Below, in pieces: positions 1 to 7,431 of a stretch of 26,008 bases of DNA. The number at the start of each line of letters is the position of its first letter. Position 1 is the first letter of the stretch. Source of the stretch: Elusimicrobia bacterium RIFCSPHIGHO2_02_FULL_57_9 (GTDB lineage: Bacteria; Elusimicrobiota; Elusimicrobia; UBA1565; UBA9628); assembly GCA_001800015.1 (NCBI GenBank), contig MGUO01000299.1, forward strand, positions 8,655 to 34,662, in the 5' to 3' direction. The position numbers were made by a program, and so were the translations under genes. Under the pieces are notes generated by a model. It searched no databases. It was not told the DNA's origin and saw nothing but the letters and a program-made list of their open reading frames with translations.

Positions 1-596
1 TTGACTAGCTTCGCGCAAATCTCCCAATCATAATCAAAACCGTTGCTTTTGAGATTGATCCCCTTAAGGTACTTGGCGTGGAAGACCTTAAACATCGTGG
101 CTCCATCGCTCAGCCGGGTGCCGTATAGGAGATTGAAGAGGGTTGTGAAGAAAACGCCTCCAAAATTGACGAAAAATCCGTAAATCCTTTCCAAGCCGAC
201 GAAGCGTCTAAATTGCCATTGCTGCGGCGAGAACAGAACGCGCGAGCCCAACATAACATCATAGTTTCCCTCCACGATGGGATTAATAAGCTTGGGGTAA
301 TCAACAACGCTATATTCCAAGTCGCCGTCTTGAATCAGAACGATATCGCCGGTCACGCGCTCAAGCCCCTTGCGGACGGCAGCGCCCTTGCCCCCGGGTT
401 TATCCTCATAAATAACATGCACGCCCGGGCGAGACTCGAAAAATTGAACCAGCTGCCGCGTGCCGTCAGTGGAACCGCCTTCCACAATTATGATTTCTTT
501 TTCAATTCCGGGCAGGCTCACGCCCAACACCTGCTCAAGCAAAATGGAAACTGTCGCCCGCTCGTTATAGACCGGGACAATGATTGAGAACTTCAC
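1..596 (-). CDS. Glycosyltransferase family 2, DPM1-like (3' end cut by window edge)
   Basis: Reading leftward from a GTG at 594-596, about 198 codons are open to the window edge with no stop, so the C-terminus is missing. The product starts as a GT-A glycosyltransferase: the beta-strand FSIIVPVYNE (residues 3-12), a VEGGSTDGT nucleotide-binding motif (39-47) and a D-x-D in IQDGDLEY (D90, D92). The DGATMFKVF stretch further on resembles the acceptor region of dolichol/polyprenyl-phosphate sugar synthases. The GTG start overlaps the gmhA stop by 4 bases (GTGA), which fixes the start and implies translational coupling. VEGG replaces the usual VDDG. Donor and acceptor cannot be told. It is the last visible gene of the heptose unit, so it may move heptose or act on the same glycan (inference). 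Confidence 0.88.
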   Translation of the reverse strand, partial: MKFSIIVPVYNERATVSILLEQVLGVSLPGIEKEIIIVEGGSTDGTRQLVQFFESRPGVHVIYEDKPGGKGAAVRKGLERVTGDIVLIQDGDLEYSVVDYPKLINPIVEGNYDVMLGSRVLFSPQQWQFRRFVGLERIYGFFVNFGGVFFTTLFNLLYGTRLSDGATMFKVFHAKYLKGINLKSNGFDYDWEICAKLV

Positions 597-1234
597 GAAG
601 CGCGGGAACGGCGCTGTTTCAAGAAAAAAGCGAGCACATGCCCAATGCCCATATGCAGGTCTTCAATCACTCCATACTGCTCAGAAGAAACCAGCAGCGG
701 AATTTTAACCAGAGGCTTAAGCCTGCCCCCGTCAAAACCCAAAAGGCCGATGGTCAAAGCGCCGCGCTTATTTGCGTAACGAGCCGCCTCGAGCAAATTG
801 CCCGAGTTGCCGCTGCCACTGATCAGTATCACGATGTCTTTCGGGCTCAGCAGATTTTCCAACTGGCGGGTAAAAATCTTGTCGAATGATAAATCATTGC
901 CTATGGCCGTAATAAAGGACGCGTTATCGGTCCAAGAAAGGCATTTAAGCAGCGGCCAGCCCGGGGCCTCGGCCGTTTTGGAAAGATCCGTCGCCAGGTG
1001 CGAAGCCGTGGCCGCCGAACCTCCATTGCCGATCACGAAAACCTGCCTTCCCTTTTCCTGGGCCTCCACGATCGCCGAAGCCGCGCGGCTTACGGCCTTC
1101 AAATCCAATGACTGCCACTGATTTAATATTTCCTCACGGTACCAGCGCGCAAAAGCCTCGGCGGAAAGACCGCCTGGCCCCATGGCGTGAAAGCTGCCGG
1201 GCGCGGTGCTTCTGGTTTTCCTATTTGCTGACAT
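593..1234 (-). CDS. gmhA: Phosphoheptose isomerase (SIS domain)
   Basis: This 213-residue protein is GmhA-like: it should convert sedoheptulose 7-phosphate to D-glycero-D-manno-heptose 7-phosphate in the cytoplasm. Visible evidence is one SIS domain with the phosphosugar loop GNGGSAATASH (residues 69-79), the second loop SGSGNSGNLLEA, and the C-terminal helix EDLHMGIGH typical of GmhA. The length fits GmhA (about 190-200 residues) plus a short N-terminal tail. The start at 1234 overlaps the end of hddA by 14 bases; a later internal start cannot be excluded. The neighbours supply the next three steps of GDP-heptose synthesis, which makes GmhA much more likely than another SIS isomerase. Confidence 0.9.
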   Translation of the reverse strand: MSANRKTRSTAPGSFHAMGPGGLSAEAFARWYREEILNQWQSLDLKAVSRAASAIVEAQEKGRQVFVIGNGGSAATASHLATDLSKTAEAPGWPLLKCLSWTDNASFITAIGNDLSFDKIFTRQLENLLSPKDIVILISGSGNSGNLLEAARYANKRGALTIGLLGFDGGRLKPLVKIPLLVSSEQYGVIEDLHMGIGHVLAFFLKQRRSRAS

Positions 1235-2192
1235 AAATTATCTTGGAACCCTCCGGTTCGAATCTAAACGGGATCTCGCGCCAATCGCGCAGCGCGCAGA
1301 GCACTGATCTTCGCTTGCTGGGCGCACAAAAAATAAGAAGAAACCCTCCGCCTCCCGCTCCCAAAATCTTCCCGCCCGAAGCCCCGGCCTTGCGCGCCGC
1401 TTTATAGGCCCCGTCGATGCTCGAATTCGATATCCCCTCGGCCAGACTTTTCTTGAGTTTCCAACCCTCGTCCAACAATTCGCCCAAGGAATCAACCATC
1501 CCCAATTGCAATTCGCGCCGGGCGAATTCCGCGAGCTCGCGCAGGCGCTTCAAGGCTTGCTCCTTCACTTTGAAACGGGCTTTGGCCCGTCTTAAAATCG
1601 GGCCGGAGCGCCGGGTCACACCGGTGTAAACCATCACCAGACGCTCGGACAATTGCTGGCGCACCCGTTCGGGGAAAATCAAGGGATCCACCCGGACGGC
1701 ATCATCAGACATGAATTCCAAGAATTGAAAGCCGCCATAAGCCGCGATGTACTGGTCCTGTTTGCCTATCGGTTCGCCTAATTTTTCAATTTCGATCTCG
1801 CAGGCCTCCTGCGCCAACTGCTCCGCGCTGCGAAACTCGCCTTTAAAGGCATGCAGGGCGTGCAAAACGCCCACGGTGAAGCTTGAGGATGAGCCCAGCC
1901 CGGTTCCGCCCACGATATCAGCCATGGAGGTGATCTCGATGCCGCGGTCTATGCCCACCTTACGCAGACACTCGCGCAATATCGGCTGGCGGATTTTAGA
2001 GACTTCGGAAACCAGCTCGGTTTTTGAGTATTTCAGGATGATATGATCGTCGAAATAGCGGTTGACCGTAATGTACATGTACTTGTCGATGGCGGTGGAG
2101 ACCACCGCGCCGGGATGACGGCGGTAAAAAGCAGCGATGTCCGTGCCGCCGCCGGCGAAGCTAACGCGGAAAGGGGTGCGCGAAATAATCAT
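1221..2192 (-). CDS. hddA: D-glycero-alpha-D-manno-heptose 7-phosphate kinase (GHMP family)
   Basis: This 323-residue GHMP-superfamily kinase should phosphorylate C1 of D-glycero-D-manno-heptose 7-phosphate. Seen in the sequence: the N-terminal RTPFRVSFAGGGTD (5-18) typical of the HddA/fucokinase group, the ATP-binding GHMP motif GGTGLGSSSSF (95-105), and the C-terminal GASGGKILGAGGGGF loop. Its start overlaps the hddC stop by 4 bases (ATGA at 2189-2192). HddA belongs to the alpha/GDP branch, not the HldE/ADP branch used for lipid A core heptose; the adjacent HddC supports this. The main alternative from the motif alone would be a fucose or galactose kinase, which the neighbours argue against. 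Confidence 0.9.
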   Translation of the reverse strand: MIISRTPFRVSFAGGGTDIAAFYRRHPGAVVSTAIDKYMYITVNRYFDDHIILKYSKTELVSEVSKIRQPILRECLRKVGIDRGIEITSMADIVGGTGLGSSSSFTVGVLHALHAFKGEFRSAEQLAQEACEIEIEKLGEPIGKQDQYIAAYGGFQFLEFMSDDAVRVDPLIFPERVRQQLSERLVMVYTGVTRRSGPILRRAKARFKVKEQALKRLRELAEFARRELQLGMVDSLGELLDEGWKLKKSLAEGISNSSIDGAYKAARKAGASGGKILGAGGGGFLLIFCAPSKRRSVLCALRDWREIPFRFEPEGSKIIYVSK

Positions 2193-2917
2193 CGCCCGCC
2201 GCCCTGAAGCAAAGGATGCCGACGCATAAAAGCCTCCAGGCGCTCGGGGGTGCCCAAATCAGCCAGAATTTCTTTCGTGCGATAGCCCATCAGCGCCATC
2301 CCTTTGGCCAAGGCCAAGGGGAAAGTCTCGCGTCCGAAATCGCTGGGTTTATCCGTCGGTATTAAGTCGAGCAGAGGCCGGCGCACGGCCCAGACCGCGG
2401 CGCAGGCCAAGTTTGCATAAGGCCGGCCCGGTTGGGCCCGATAAAACCCCGTGATTCGATCCTTATCCAATCGGGCCAAGTCGGAATCCGCGGGATGATC
2501 AGACTCGATCAAGACCAACGAGGCCGCCCCGCTATGAGAAGCATGGAAATTAAGAAATTTTTTGCAGTTCATCTTCACGTAAAGATCGCCGTAGACGATC
2601 AAAGCGTCATCGCCTAATCGCGAGGCCAAATCCCGCACAGCTCCGGCGGTCCCGCGAGGTGTTTTCTCGATTTGATAGCGCAGTTTAAGGCCCCAGCGCT
2701 TGCCATCCGAAAAATAATCGCTCACCGCTTCAGCCTTATACCCCAGGCACATAAAAACCTCGGTGATTCCCGAAGCCTTCAGCCACTCCAGCTGATATTC
2801 CAAAATAGGCTTGCCCCCCAAAGGCAGCATGGGCTTGGGCAGGGCATCCGTGGCCGCGCCCATACGAACCCCGCGGCCCCCGGCGACTATAACCGCCCGG
2901 ATCGGATTTTCTTGCAA
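2189..2917 (-). CDS. hddC: D-glycero-alpha-D-manno-heptose 1-phosphate guanylyltransferase
   Basis: This 242-residue nucleotidyltransferase should make GDP-D-glycero-alpha-D-manno-heptose from heptose 1-phosphate and GTP. Visible: the N-terminal signature VAGGRGVRMG (11-20) followed by LPKPMLPLGGKP (26-37), a GTAGAVRDL segment, a YGD metal site, and the HPADSDL segment typical of HddC-like proteins. The only plausible start is a TTG (2915-2917), as no ATG or GTG lies in frame before the nucleotide-binding loop. There is no Shine-Dalgarno; a TATACT hexamer ends 7 bases upstream. GTP specificity comes from the neighbouring hddA and gmhB, not from residues I can verify. Confidence 0.87.
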   Translation of the reverse strand: MQENPIRAVIVAGGRGVRMGAATDALPKPMLPLGGKPILEYQLEWLKASGITEVFMCLGYKAEAVSDYFSDGKRWGLKLRYQIEKTPRGTAGAVRDLASRLGDDALIVYGDLYVKMNCKKFLNFHASHSGAASLVLIESDHPADSDLARLDKDRITGFYRAQPGRPYANLACAAVWAVRRPLLDLIPTDKPSDFGRETFPLALAKGMALMGYRTKEILADLGTPERLEAFMRRHPLLQGGGR

Positions 2918-2924
2918 TGTCGGA

Positions 2925-2930
2925 AGTATA
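2925..2930 (-). promoter_or_regulatory. Candidate -10 element (TATACT) for hddC
   Basis: On the minus strand TATACT is followed by 7 bases and then the TTG start. This places the transcript start at or next to the start codon. No convincing -35 is seen 16-18 bases upstream. The gap to gmhB is only 40 bases and shows no Shine-Dalgarno. Confidence 0.35.
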
Positions 2931-2957
2931 CAAAAAATGACATGGCAGGGCTGGAGT

Positions 2958-3524
2958 TCAAAACATTTTGTCTTTTTTAATCACCCAGGACGCCGCCTGG
3001 GCGAGATTGCGGCAGGTCGCGTCCGGATTGGCCTTATAAGTCCCGTCACGGCCGGATTTGCCGGTTTTAACCAGGACGCCTTTGCAGCCGGCGTTACGGG
3101 CGGTACGCATATCAGTGGTGGTATCGCCGATCAGATAAGATTGTTCGAGATCCAGTTTGAACTTGCGCGCGGCGGCCCTAAGCATCCCAATGCCGGGCTT
3201 GCGACAATCGCATTTCACCCGCCGGCCCGCCTGGGGATGGTGCGGACAGTAATAAATGGCGTCCCATGCGCCGCCTTGAGCGCGCAGCTTGCTTTTCAGA
3301 CGGCGATGAACCGCTTCCAATGCCCCGCGCGTGATAAAACCCCGGGCAACGGCGGATTGATTGCTCACCACCACGATTTTAAGCCCGGCTTTGCGTAATT
3401 TTTTGATGGCGGAAGCCGCGCCCGGGATAATTTTCAGTTGGTCGGAATGGCGCAGGTAATGGACATCCTCTATAATGACTCCGTCGCGATCGAGGAATAC
3501 CGCGTGATTCTTTCGTCTCCGCAT
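2958..3524 (-). CDS. gmhB: D-glycero-D-manno-heptose 1,7-bisphosphate 7-phosphatase (HAD, histidinol-phosphatase type)
   Basis: This is a 188-residue HAD phosphatase that removes the 7-phosphate from heptose 1,7-bisphosphate. Motif I is FLDRDG (nucleophile D12, acid/base D14), motif II is VVSNQS (52-57), and motif IV is GDTTTD (133-138). The GmhB zinc site is visible as C93-P-H95-H and C105-D-C107. I start at ATG 3522-3524. A TTG two codons earlier (3530) is possible but gives no advantage. No Shine-Dalgarno lies in the 23-base gap to the divergent gene at 3548, and TAGAAT ends 7 bases upstream of the ATG. It is the first gene of the leftward heptose set. Confidence 0.92.
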   Translation of the reverse strand: MRRRKNHAVFLDRDGVIIEDVHYLRHSDQLKIIPGAASAIKKLRKAGLKIVVVSNQSAVARGFITRGALEAVHRRLKSKLRAQGGAWDAIYYCPHHPQAGRRVKCDCRKPGIGMLRAAARKFKLDLEQSYLIGDTTTDMRTARNAGCKGVLVKTGKSGRDGTYKANPDATCRNLAQAASWVIKKDKMF

Positions 3525-3531
3525 TAACAAA

Positions 3532-3537
3532 ATTCTA
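3532..3537 (-). promoter_or_regulatory. Candidate -10 element (TAGAAT) for gmhB
   Basis: On the minus strand TAGAAT is followed by 7 bases and the gmhB ATG. It shares two base pairs (3536-3537) with the opposite-strand TACAAT at 3536-3541. No clear -35 is visible. Confidence 0.4.
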
Positions 3538-3541
3538 CAAT
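3536..3541 (+). promoter_or_regulatory. Candidate -10 element (TACAAT) for the GT2 gene at 3548
   Basis: TACAAT is followed by 6 bases and ATG 3548. With the divergent TAGAAT it forms an overlapping pair of -10 boxes in a 23-base divergent gap. No Shine-Dalgarno is present. Confidence 0.4.
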
Positions 3542-3547
3542 AAATCC

Positions 3548-4549
3548 ATGGCGCCGTTTTTTTCCATTATTCTGCCCACATACAACCGCGCGCGCATGCT
3601 GCCCGGGGCGCTGGAAACCGTCAAGCTCCAGACTTTTCAGGACTACGAGGTCCTGATCGTGGATGACGGCTCGGCGGATGAAACGCCGCGCATGATCCGG
3701 GAATGGACGCGGGACCCGCGCTTTAAATACCATCGTCTGGAGAAAAATATCGGCAATATGTATTGCCGCAACCTGGCCCTGGGGATGGCCTCGGGGAGCT
3801 GGATCACCAATATCGATTCAGATGATTTCTGGACCCTGGACCGTTTGGACGAGTTCGCCAAATATTTCTCGGCCCACCCCAACGCTGGATTTGTGTTCTC
3901 CAACGGCTATTTGCACCGCTATGGACGCATCATTGGAACGGCATTTGCCCATGACCGCCCCATTAAGGAAGGCAGGGTGCCCGGGCATTACGCCGTGGGT
4001 GAGGAATTCCTGCCCTACCTGACTACGAATTTAGCCATTCCCCGCGCCCACTACCAGAAATACGGCTCCTATCGTAAAGACATGGTCATTTTGGACAACG
4101 AACTCTACGCTCGGATGCTTGAGGACGGCGTCGAGGCGGGTGTAATCCGCAAACCCTTGGCTGTGCGCCGGATTCATGGCGGCCAAGTCACCCATAAGTG
4201 GATTGAGGAATACCCCGAGGCCGTGGAGGCATTAAAGGCGGGAAACGCGCCGCCGCAAACCATGGCTGTTGAGAAAGAAAAATTGGTTTATGAGTTCTCC
4301 AATTATCTATTGCGCAACCTGCAGCCGGCCGAAGCCAGACAATTTATGCTGCGGGAACTTGGCGAGAAGGCAAAGCAATCAAGGCTCTACCGCCAAAGCT
4401 TTGTTCCTGCCATCCTCCTGGGTGCTGCAAAGGCAGTACGAAAAGCATGGTTGATGGCCCGTTATCATCCTCTCTGGGCTGGGCCGGAAGTCCAAGAAGT
4501 CTACCGGCTTATCAATCCCTTGATCGCGGCGGAGAACTCTCGCTATTAA
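3548..4549 (+). CDS. Glycosyltransferase family 2
   Basis: This 333-residue protein has a GT-A fold GT2 domain: FFSIILPTYNRA (4-15), LIVDDGSADET (36-46) and the metal-binding D-S-D-D (90-93) in NIDSDDFWTLDRL. A C-terminal region of about 100 residues (from about 235) is rich in charged and aromatic residues and has no obvious match. There is no signal peptide and no clear membrane segment, so it is probably a soluble or membrane-associated cytoplasmic enzyme adding one sugar to the growing glycan. It is divergent from gmhB, and its TAA overlaps the next ATG by one base (TAATG), implying coupling to the GT-C-like gene. Donor sugar unknown. Confidence 0.9.
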   Translation: MAPFFSIILPTYNRARMLPGALETVKLQTFQDYEVLIVDDGSADETPRMIREWTRDPRFKYHRLEKNIGNMYCRNLALGMASGSWITNIDSDDFWTLDRLDEFAKYFSAHPNAGFVFSNGYLHRYGRIIGTAFAHDRPIKEGRVPGHYAVGEEFLPYLTTNLAIPRAHYQKYGSYRKDMVILDNELYARMLEDGVEAGVIRKPLAVRRIHGGQVTHKWIEEYPEAVEALKAGNAPPQTMAVEKEKLVYEFSNYLLRNLQPAEARQFMLRELGEKAKQSRLYRQSFVPAILLGAAKAVRKAWLMARYHPLWAGPEVQEVYRLINPLIAAENSRY

Positions 4550-5760
4550 TGAGAAAACATTTGACGGCCGGGATACTGCTGCTCGGCATGATCCTCCGAC
4601 TGGGGTATTGTTGGAGCGTTTGGCCCAAGGAATTGCCTAACACCGACAACTATACCCTGCTCGCCTCCTCTTTCGCCGACACCTGGAGTTTGGCTGAAAA
4701 CGGCGAGCTGAGCGCACACCGGGAGCCCGCTTATCCCCTACTTCTAGGTTTAGGCTTCAAGCTGTTTGGCAAGAATTACGGCGTCGTTATGGCGCTTAAT
4801 TGTCTTTTAGGCGGTCTTACCCTTTTATTGATATGCAAGGCCGGGGAGTTGCTGTTTAGTCCAGCCGTCGGACTAATCTCTCTGGTCATCGCGGCGATTT
4901 ATCCGCCTTTCATTTACTATTCAGCCCGGCCAATACGCGAGACACTGATTGTTTTCATGGCTTCATTGTGCGTTTTGACGCTCATAAGCGCCGTGCGTCA
5001 CAACAGGCCCGCCGGATTCATAACCGCGGGCCTAGCTAACGCCCTGGCCGGCCTTACCACAACCCCCTTTTTGCCATTCGGCCTTATCATGGTCCCGCTG
5101 ACTTTGGCGATTCTTGCCGCATGGCGACGATTGCGCAACGCGCTATGGATAGCGCTATATCTGGCAGCTTTTGCGGCTTTATACTTTCTATGGCCATTGC
5201 GCAATTATATGGCGTTTGGCACCTGGGTGATCAGCACCGTCGGCTCGGGGGCGGGCAATAATTTTTATGAATATCAGATAGTCCCCCAAGAGCTGAGCGG
5301 AACACCCGCCCATCGCAAAATCATATCTCAGGATCCCGTCATGCAAGCAAGCGGGAAACTGCCCCCGATAGAACAAGAACAGTTCTTGTGGAAAGCAGGC
5401 CGCGAACTCATCAAACAAAAACCTTCCGCTTACGTAAAACTGGTGGCCTGGCGCTTCCTAGATCTGTACCGCTTGGTCCCGAATCCGCGCAGCTATGATA
5501 TTCCTTACTCCACGGTCTATTGGGTCAGCGCGTTAACCAACGGCTGGATTATCCCGCTGGGCCTGTTGGGAATTGTTTTGGCGCGCGCAAGGCCACCGGA
5601 GTTGCTGCTGATTTATAGCTTTCTTTTTTCCTTAAGCTTTACTTTTGCCCTGGTATTTACACTGCTGCGCTACCGCCTGCCCTTGATGCCGTGGCTGATT
5701 ATTCTTGCCGCTTCAACCCTGCAACGCGCTTGGCGCAGGATTTGCGCTCAGAGCGGCTGA
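4549..5760 (+). CDS. GT-C-like polytopic membrane protein (PMT/ArnT-like glycosyltransferase)
   Basis: This 403-residue protein is dominated by hydrophobic segments: N-terminal LTAGILLLGMILRLGYCW, then pairs near residues 80-150, 175-225, and a C-terminal cluster. After the first membrane segment a periplasmic-type loop reads NTDNYTLLASSF, then HREPAYPLLLG, which resembles the acidic-residue loop and the following P-x-x-P-L element of the PMT_2/GT39 group. Such enzymes usually transfer a sugar from polyprenyl phosphate on the outer face of the inner membrane. I chose ATG 4549 because it overlaps the upstream stop (TAATG) and begins directly before the first membrane helix; an in-frame ATG at 4447 would add 34 residues read out of frame through the GT2 gene. 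Its 3' end overlaps the convergent reductase by 13 bases. Confidence 0.78.
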   Translation: MRKHLTAGILLLGMILRLGYCWSVWPKELPNTDNYTLLASSFADTWSLAENGELSAHREPAYPLLLGLGFKLFGKNYGVVMALNCLLGGLTLLLICKAGELLFSPAVGLISLVIAAIYPPFIYYSARPIRETLIVFMASLCVLTLISAVRHNRPAGFITAGLANALAGLTTTPFLPFGLIMVPLTLAILAAWRRLRNALWIALYLAAFAALYFLWPLRNYMAFGTWVISTVGSGAGNNFYEYQIVPQELSGTPAHRKIISQDPVMQASGKLPPIEQEQFLWKAGRELIKQKPSAYVKLVAWRFLDLYRLVPNPRSYDIPYSTVYWVSALTNGWIIPLGLLGIVLARARPPELLLIYSFLFSLSFTFALVFTLLRYRLPLMPWLIILAASTLQRAWRRICAQSG

Positions 5761-6650
5761 TCCTCGGCCAAGGTTCGGCGCAGGCCTTCCTCAAACCCGA
5801 CATCCGCCTTCCAGCCCGGCAATGATTTCCCCCGCCAGGGGACCATTACCTCGCGCGGGCGATAGGGGCGTCCTTCCCAAACCGCGTTTAAAGGACGGCC
5901 GCTTACCTTTTCATAAATCCTGACAATATCGCGGAAGGATAAATGCCGGCCCGTGCCAGCGGCGAAGCGGCGGCCGCAAACGCTTTTCGGGCGCTGTTGC
6001 AAAAGAATTTCCGCCCGCAGATATGCTTGGACGACATCGTCAATATAAACGAAGTCCGCCAACTGCTTTCCCGGCGACATGGGCAGGGCGACTCCGGAGC
6101 GCTGGACTTCCCCCAGCAGGGTTAACAATTTGTGGCGGCGATCTTTCGGCCCGTAAGTATCGAACAAAATCAAAGTCAGCGCACGCAAGGACGTCGCAGC
6201 CGTATAATATCGCAGGATATCTTCGAAGGCCTGCTTGGTCGCCGCATAAAGAGCCACGGGATTGTAGTCCTTTCCTTGGTAATGCTGCCAATAGGTTCCG
6301 GTATTGATAAAACAGCTCACCCCAGATTGCGCCGAAGCCTCAAGCAGTTGTGTGCCCAAGAGCACATTCGACCGAACGAGGGGTTCTATATCACTTGCCT
6401 TATGTTCTGAAAGAAAGCAGGAAGCCAGATGAAAGATCGTTTTGGGAGCCGCCCGGCGCAGAATATCCATCATCCCGGCCATGTCGCCATCATGCACGTG
6501 AATAGCAGGACAGCCGGGCAAATCCGCCAGCAGGCTTTGATCCGTGCTTTGCCGCACCAGCAAATGGACCTCGCGTCCATTGCGGAGCAACGCCTCTGCC
6601 AAATGCCGGCCCACAAAGCCGGCGGCTCCAGTAACCAAAACACTCGTCAT
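5748..6650 (-). CDS. SDR-family nucleotide-sugar 4-ketoreductase, RfbS/RfbJ/AscF-like
   Basis: This 300-residue extended SDR has the NAD(P) loop GAAGFVG (8-14), a T-G-T strand at 117-119 and the catalytic Y135-x3-K139. The later segment ADFVYIDDVVQAY is shared with CDP-3,6-dideoxyhexose synthases, and DTYGPKDRRHKLLTLL lines up with the EHxYGPxDxxxKF region of RfbJ and RfbS. It closes the rfbFGH unit, so the likely role is reducing the 4-keto group of a CDP-3,6-dideoxyhexulose. With the RmlC-like epimerase upstream, an AscF-like reaction giving CDP-ascarylose is my best guess. The start at 6650 is preferred over the in-frame 6686 because it begins right before the Rossmann fold and has an AAGG sequence 11 bases upstream. 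Substrate not proven. Confidence 0.85.
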   Translation of the reverse strand: MTSVLVTGAAGFVGRHLAEALLRNGREVHLLVRQSTDQSLLADLPGCPAIHVHDGDMAGMMDILRRAAPKTIFHLASCFLSEHKASDIEPLVRSNVLLGTQLLEASAQSGVSCFINTGTYWQHYQGKDYNPVALYAATKQAFEDILRYYTAATSLRALTLILFDTYGPKDRRHKLLTLLGEVQRSGVALPMSPGKQLADFVYIDDVVQAYLRAEILLQQRPKSVCGRRFAAGTGRHLSFRDIVRIYEKVSGRPLNAVWEGRPYRPREVMVPWRGKSLPGWKADVGFEEGLRRTLAEDQPL

Positions 6651-6661
6651 TGCTTTTTTTG

Positions 6662-6665
6662 CCTT
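6662..6665 (-). promoter_or_regulatory. Ribosome-binding site deciding the start at 6650
   Basis: On the minus strand AAGG, overlapping the TAA of the upstream GT2 gene, lies 11 bases before ATG 6650. It favours this start over the upstream in-frame ATG at 6686. Confidence 0.4.
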
Positions 6666-7431
6666 ACTTGCGTCGGCATGCGTCAAATTTATCCACCCGC
6701 AAAAGCCCTTTGTCCCACAACCAATAAGTGAACATGGATTTTAGGACGTTGAGGCCGTAGCCGATCACGTTAACGTAGGATTTTTCCTTGCCGTAATAGG
6801 TGGGAATAGGCATTTCCTGGATGCGCAATTTTTTGATCTTAAACTGCAGAATGATGTCGGTGTCGAAGTGATAATCATCCGAGCACAGCGAGAAGGGAAC
6901 CTGCGCCAAGGCCGCGCAGCGAAAGGCCCGAAACCCGGAATGGAATTCCGTCAGATTCATGCCCAGCATATAGTTCTGAACCATGGTCAGAAATTTATTG
7001 CCAAGAAACTTATATAGCGGCATCCCTCCCTTTAAAGGCAAGCCCGCGATGCGCGAACCGAATACCATATCCGCCTCATTGCGCTCCAACGGCTCAAGTA
7101 AATACGGAATTTTTTCCGGGGCGTACTGGGCATCGCCATGCAGCATGATCACGATATCGAACCCATTGTCGATGGCATAGCGATAGGCCCTTTTCTGGCT
7201 GCCGCCATAGCCCTTGTTTGTTTCGTTGCGGAAGACCTCAAGCTTGTCCAAGCCCTTGGTCTCGCGGTAGCCGATGCCGATAAGATAGGTGTTGTCCGGG
7301 CTGGCGTTGTCTATAACGAAGATTTGCTTGACCCTATCCTTGATTTCATTGGGAATGCGGTCAAGCACTACGGGCAGGGTGTAGGCCGCGTTATAAGCCG
7401 GGATAAAAATGGCGATTTCAGATTCAGGCAT
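6664..7431 (-). CDS. Glycosyltransferase family 2, polyprenyl-phosphate sugar synthase-like
   Basis: This 255-residue protein is a DPM1-like GT2: IAIFIPAYNAA (6-16), VIDNASPDNT (39-48), a NKGYGG motif, and H-G-D-A-Q (98-102) in place of the strict D-x-D, as is common in the polyprenyl-phosphate group. The downstream EFHSGFRAFRCAAL also fits DPM1/GtrB relatives. No C-terminal membrane pair is evident. ATG 7431 overlaps the rfbH stop by 8 bases; an ATG at 7455 would enlarge the overlap to 32. Its place between rfbH and the reductase suggests it uses the CDP-3,6-dideoxyhexose made here, or loads a sugar on a lipid carrier for the GT-C proteins (inference). Confidence 0.87.
   Translation of the reverse strand: MPESEIAIFIPAYNAAYTLPVVLDRIPNEIKDRVKQIFVIDNASPDNTYLIGIGYRETKGLDKLEVFRNETNKGYGGSQKRAYRYAIDNGFDIVIMLHGDAQYAPEKIPYLLEPLERNEADMVFGSRIAGLPLKGGMPLYKFLGNKFLTMVQNYMLGMNLTEFHSGFRAFRCAALAQVPFSLCSDDYHFDTDIILQFKIKKLRIQEMPIPTYYGKEKSYVNVIGYGLNVLKSMFTYWLWDKGLLRVDKFDACRRK

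Noticed and set aside
3471..3476. A perfect TATAAT on the plus strand inside gmhB, upstream of the GT2 gene
   Set aside because: The best -35-like sequence (TTGGTC) is 27 bases away and the hexamer is 72 bases before the start codon. TACAAT at 3536-3541 is better placed, though this site cannot be excluded.
5720..5790. A possible terminator at the convergent 3' ends of the GT-C and reductase genes
   Set aside because: Only a short GCTC-AGAGC type hairpin without a T-run is seen, and the two genes overlap by 13 bases. I cannot support a terminator.
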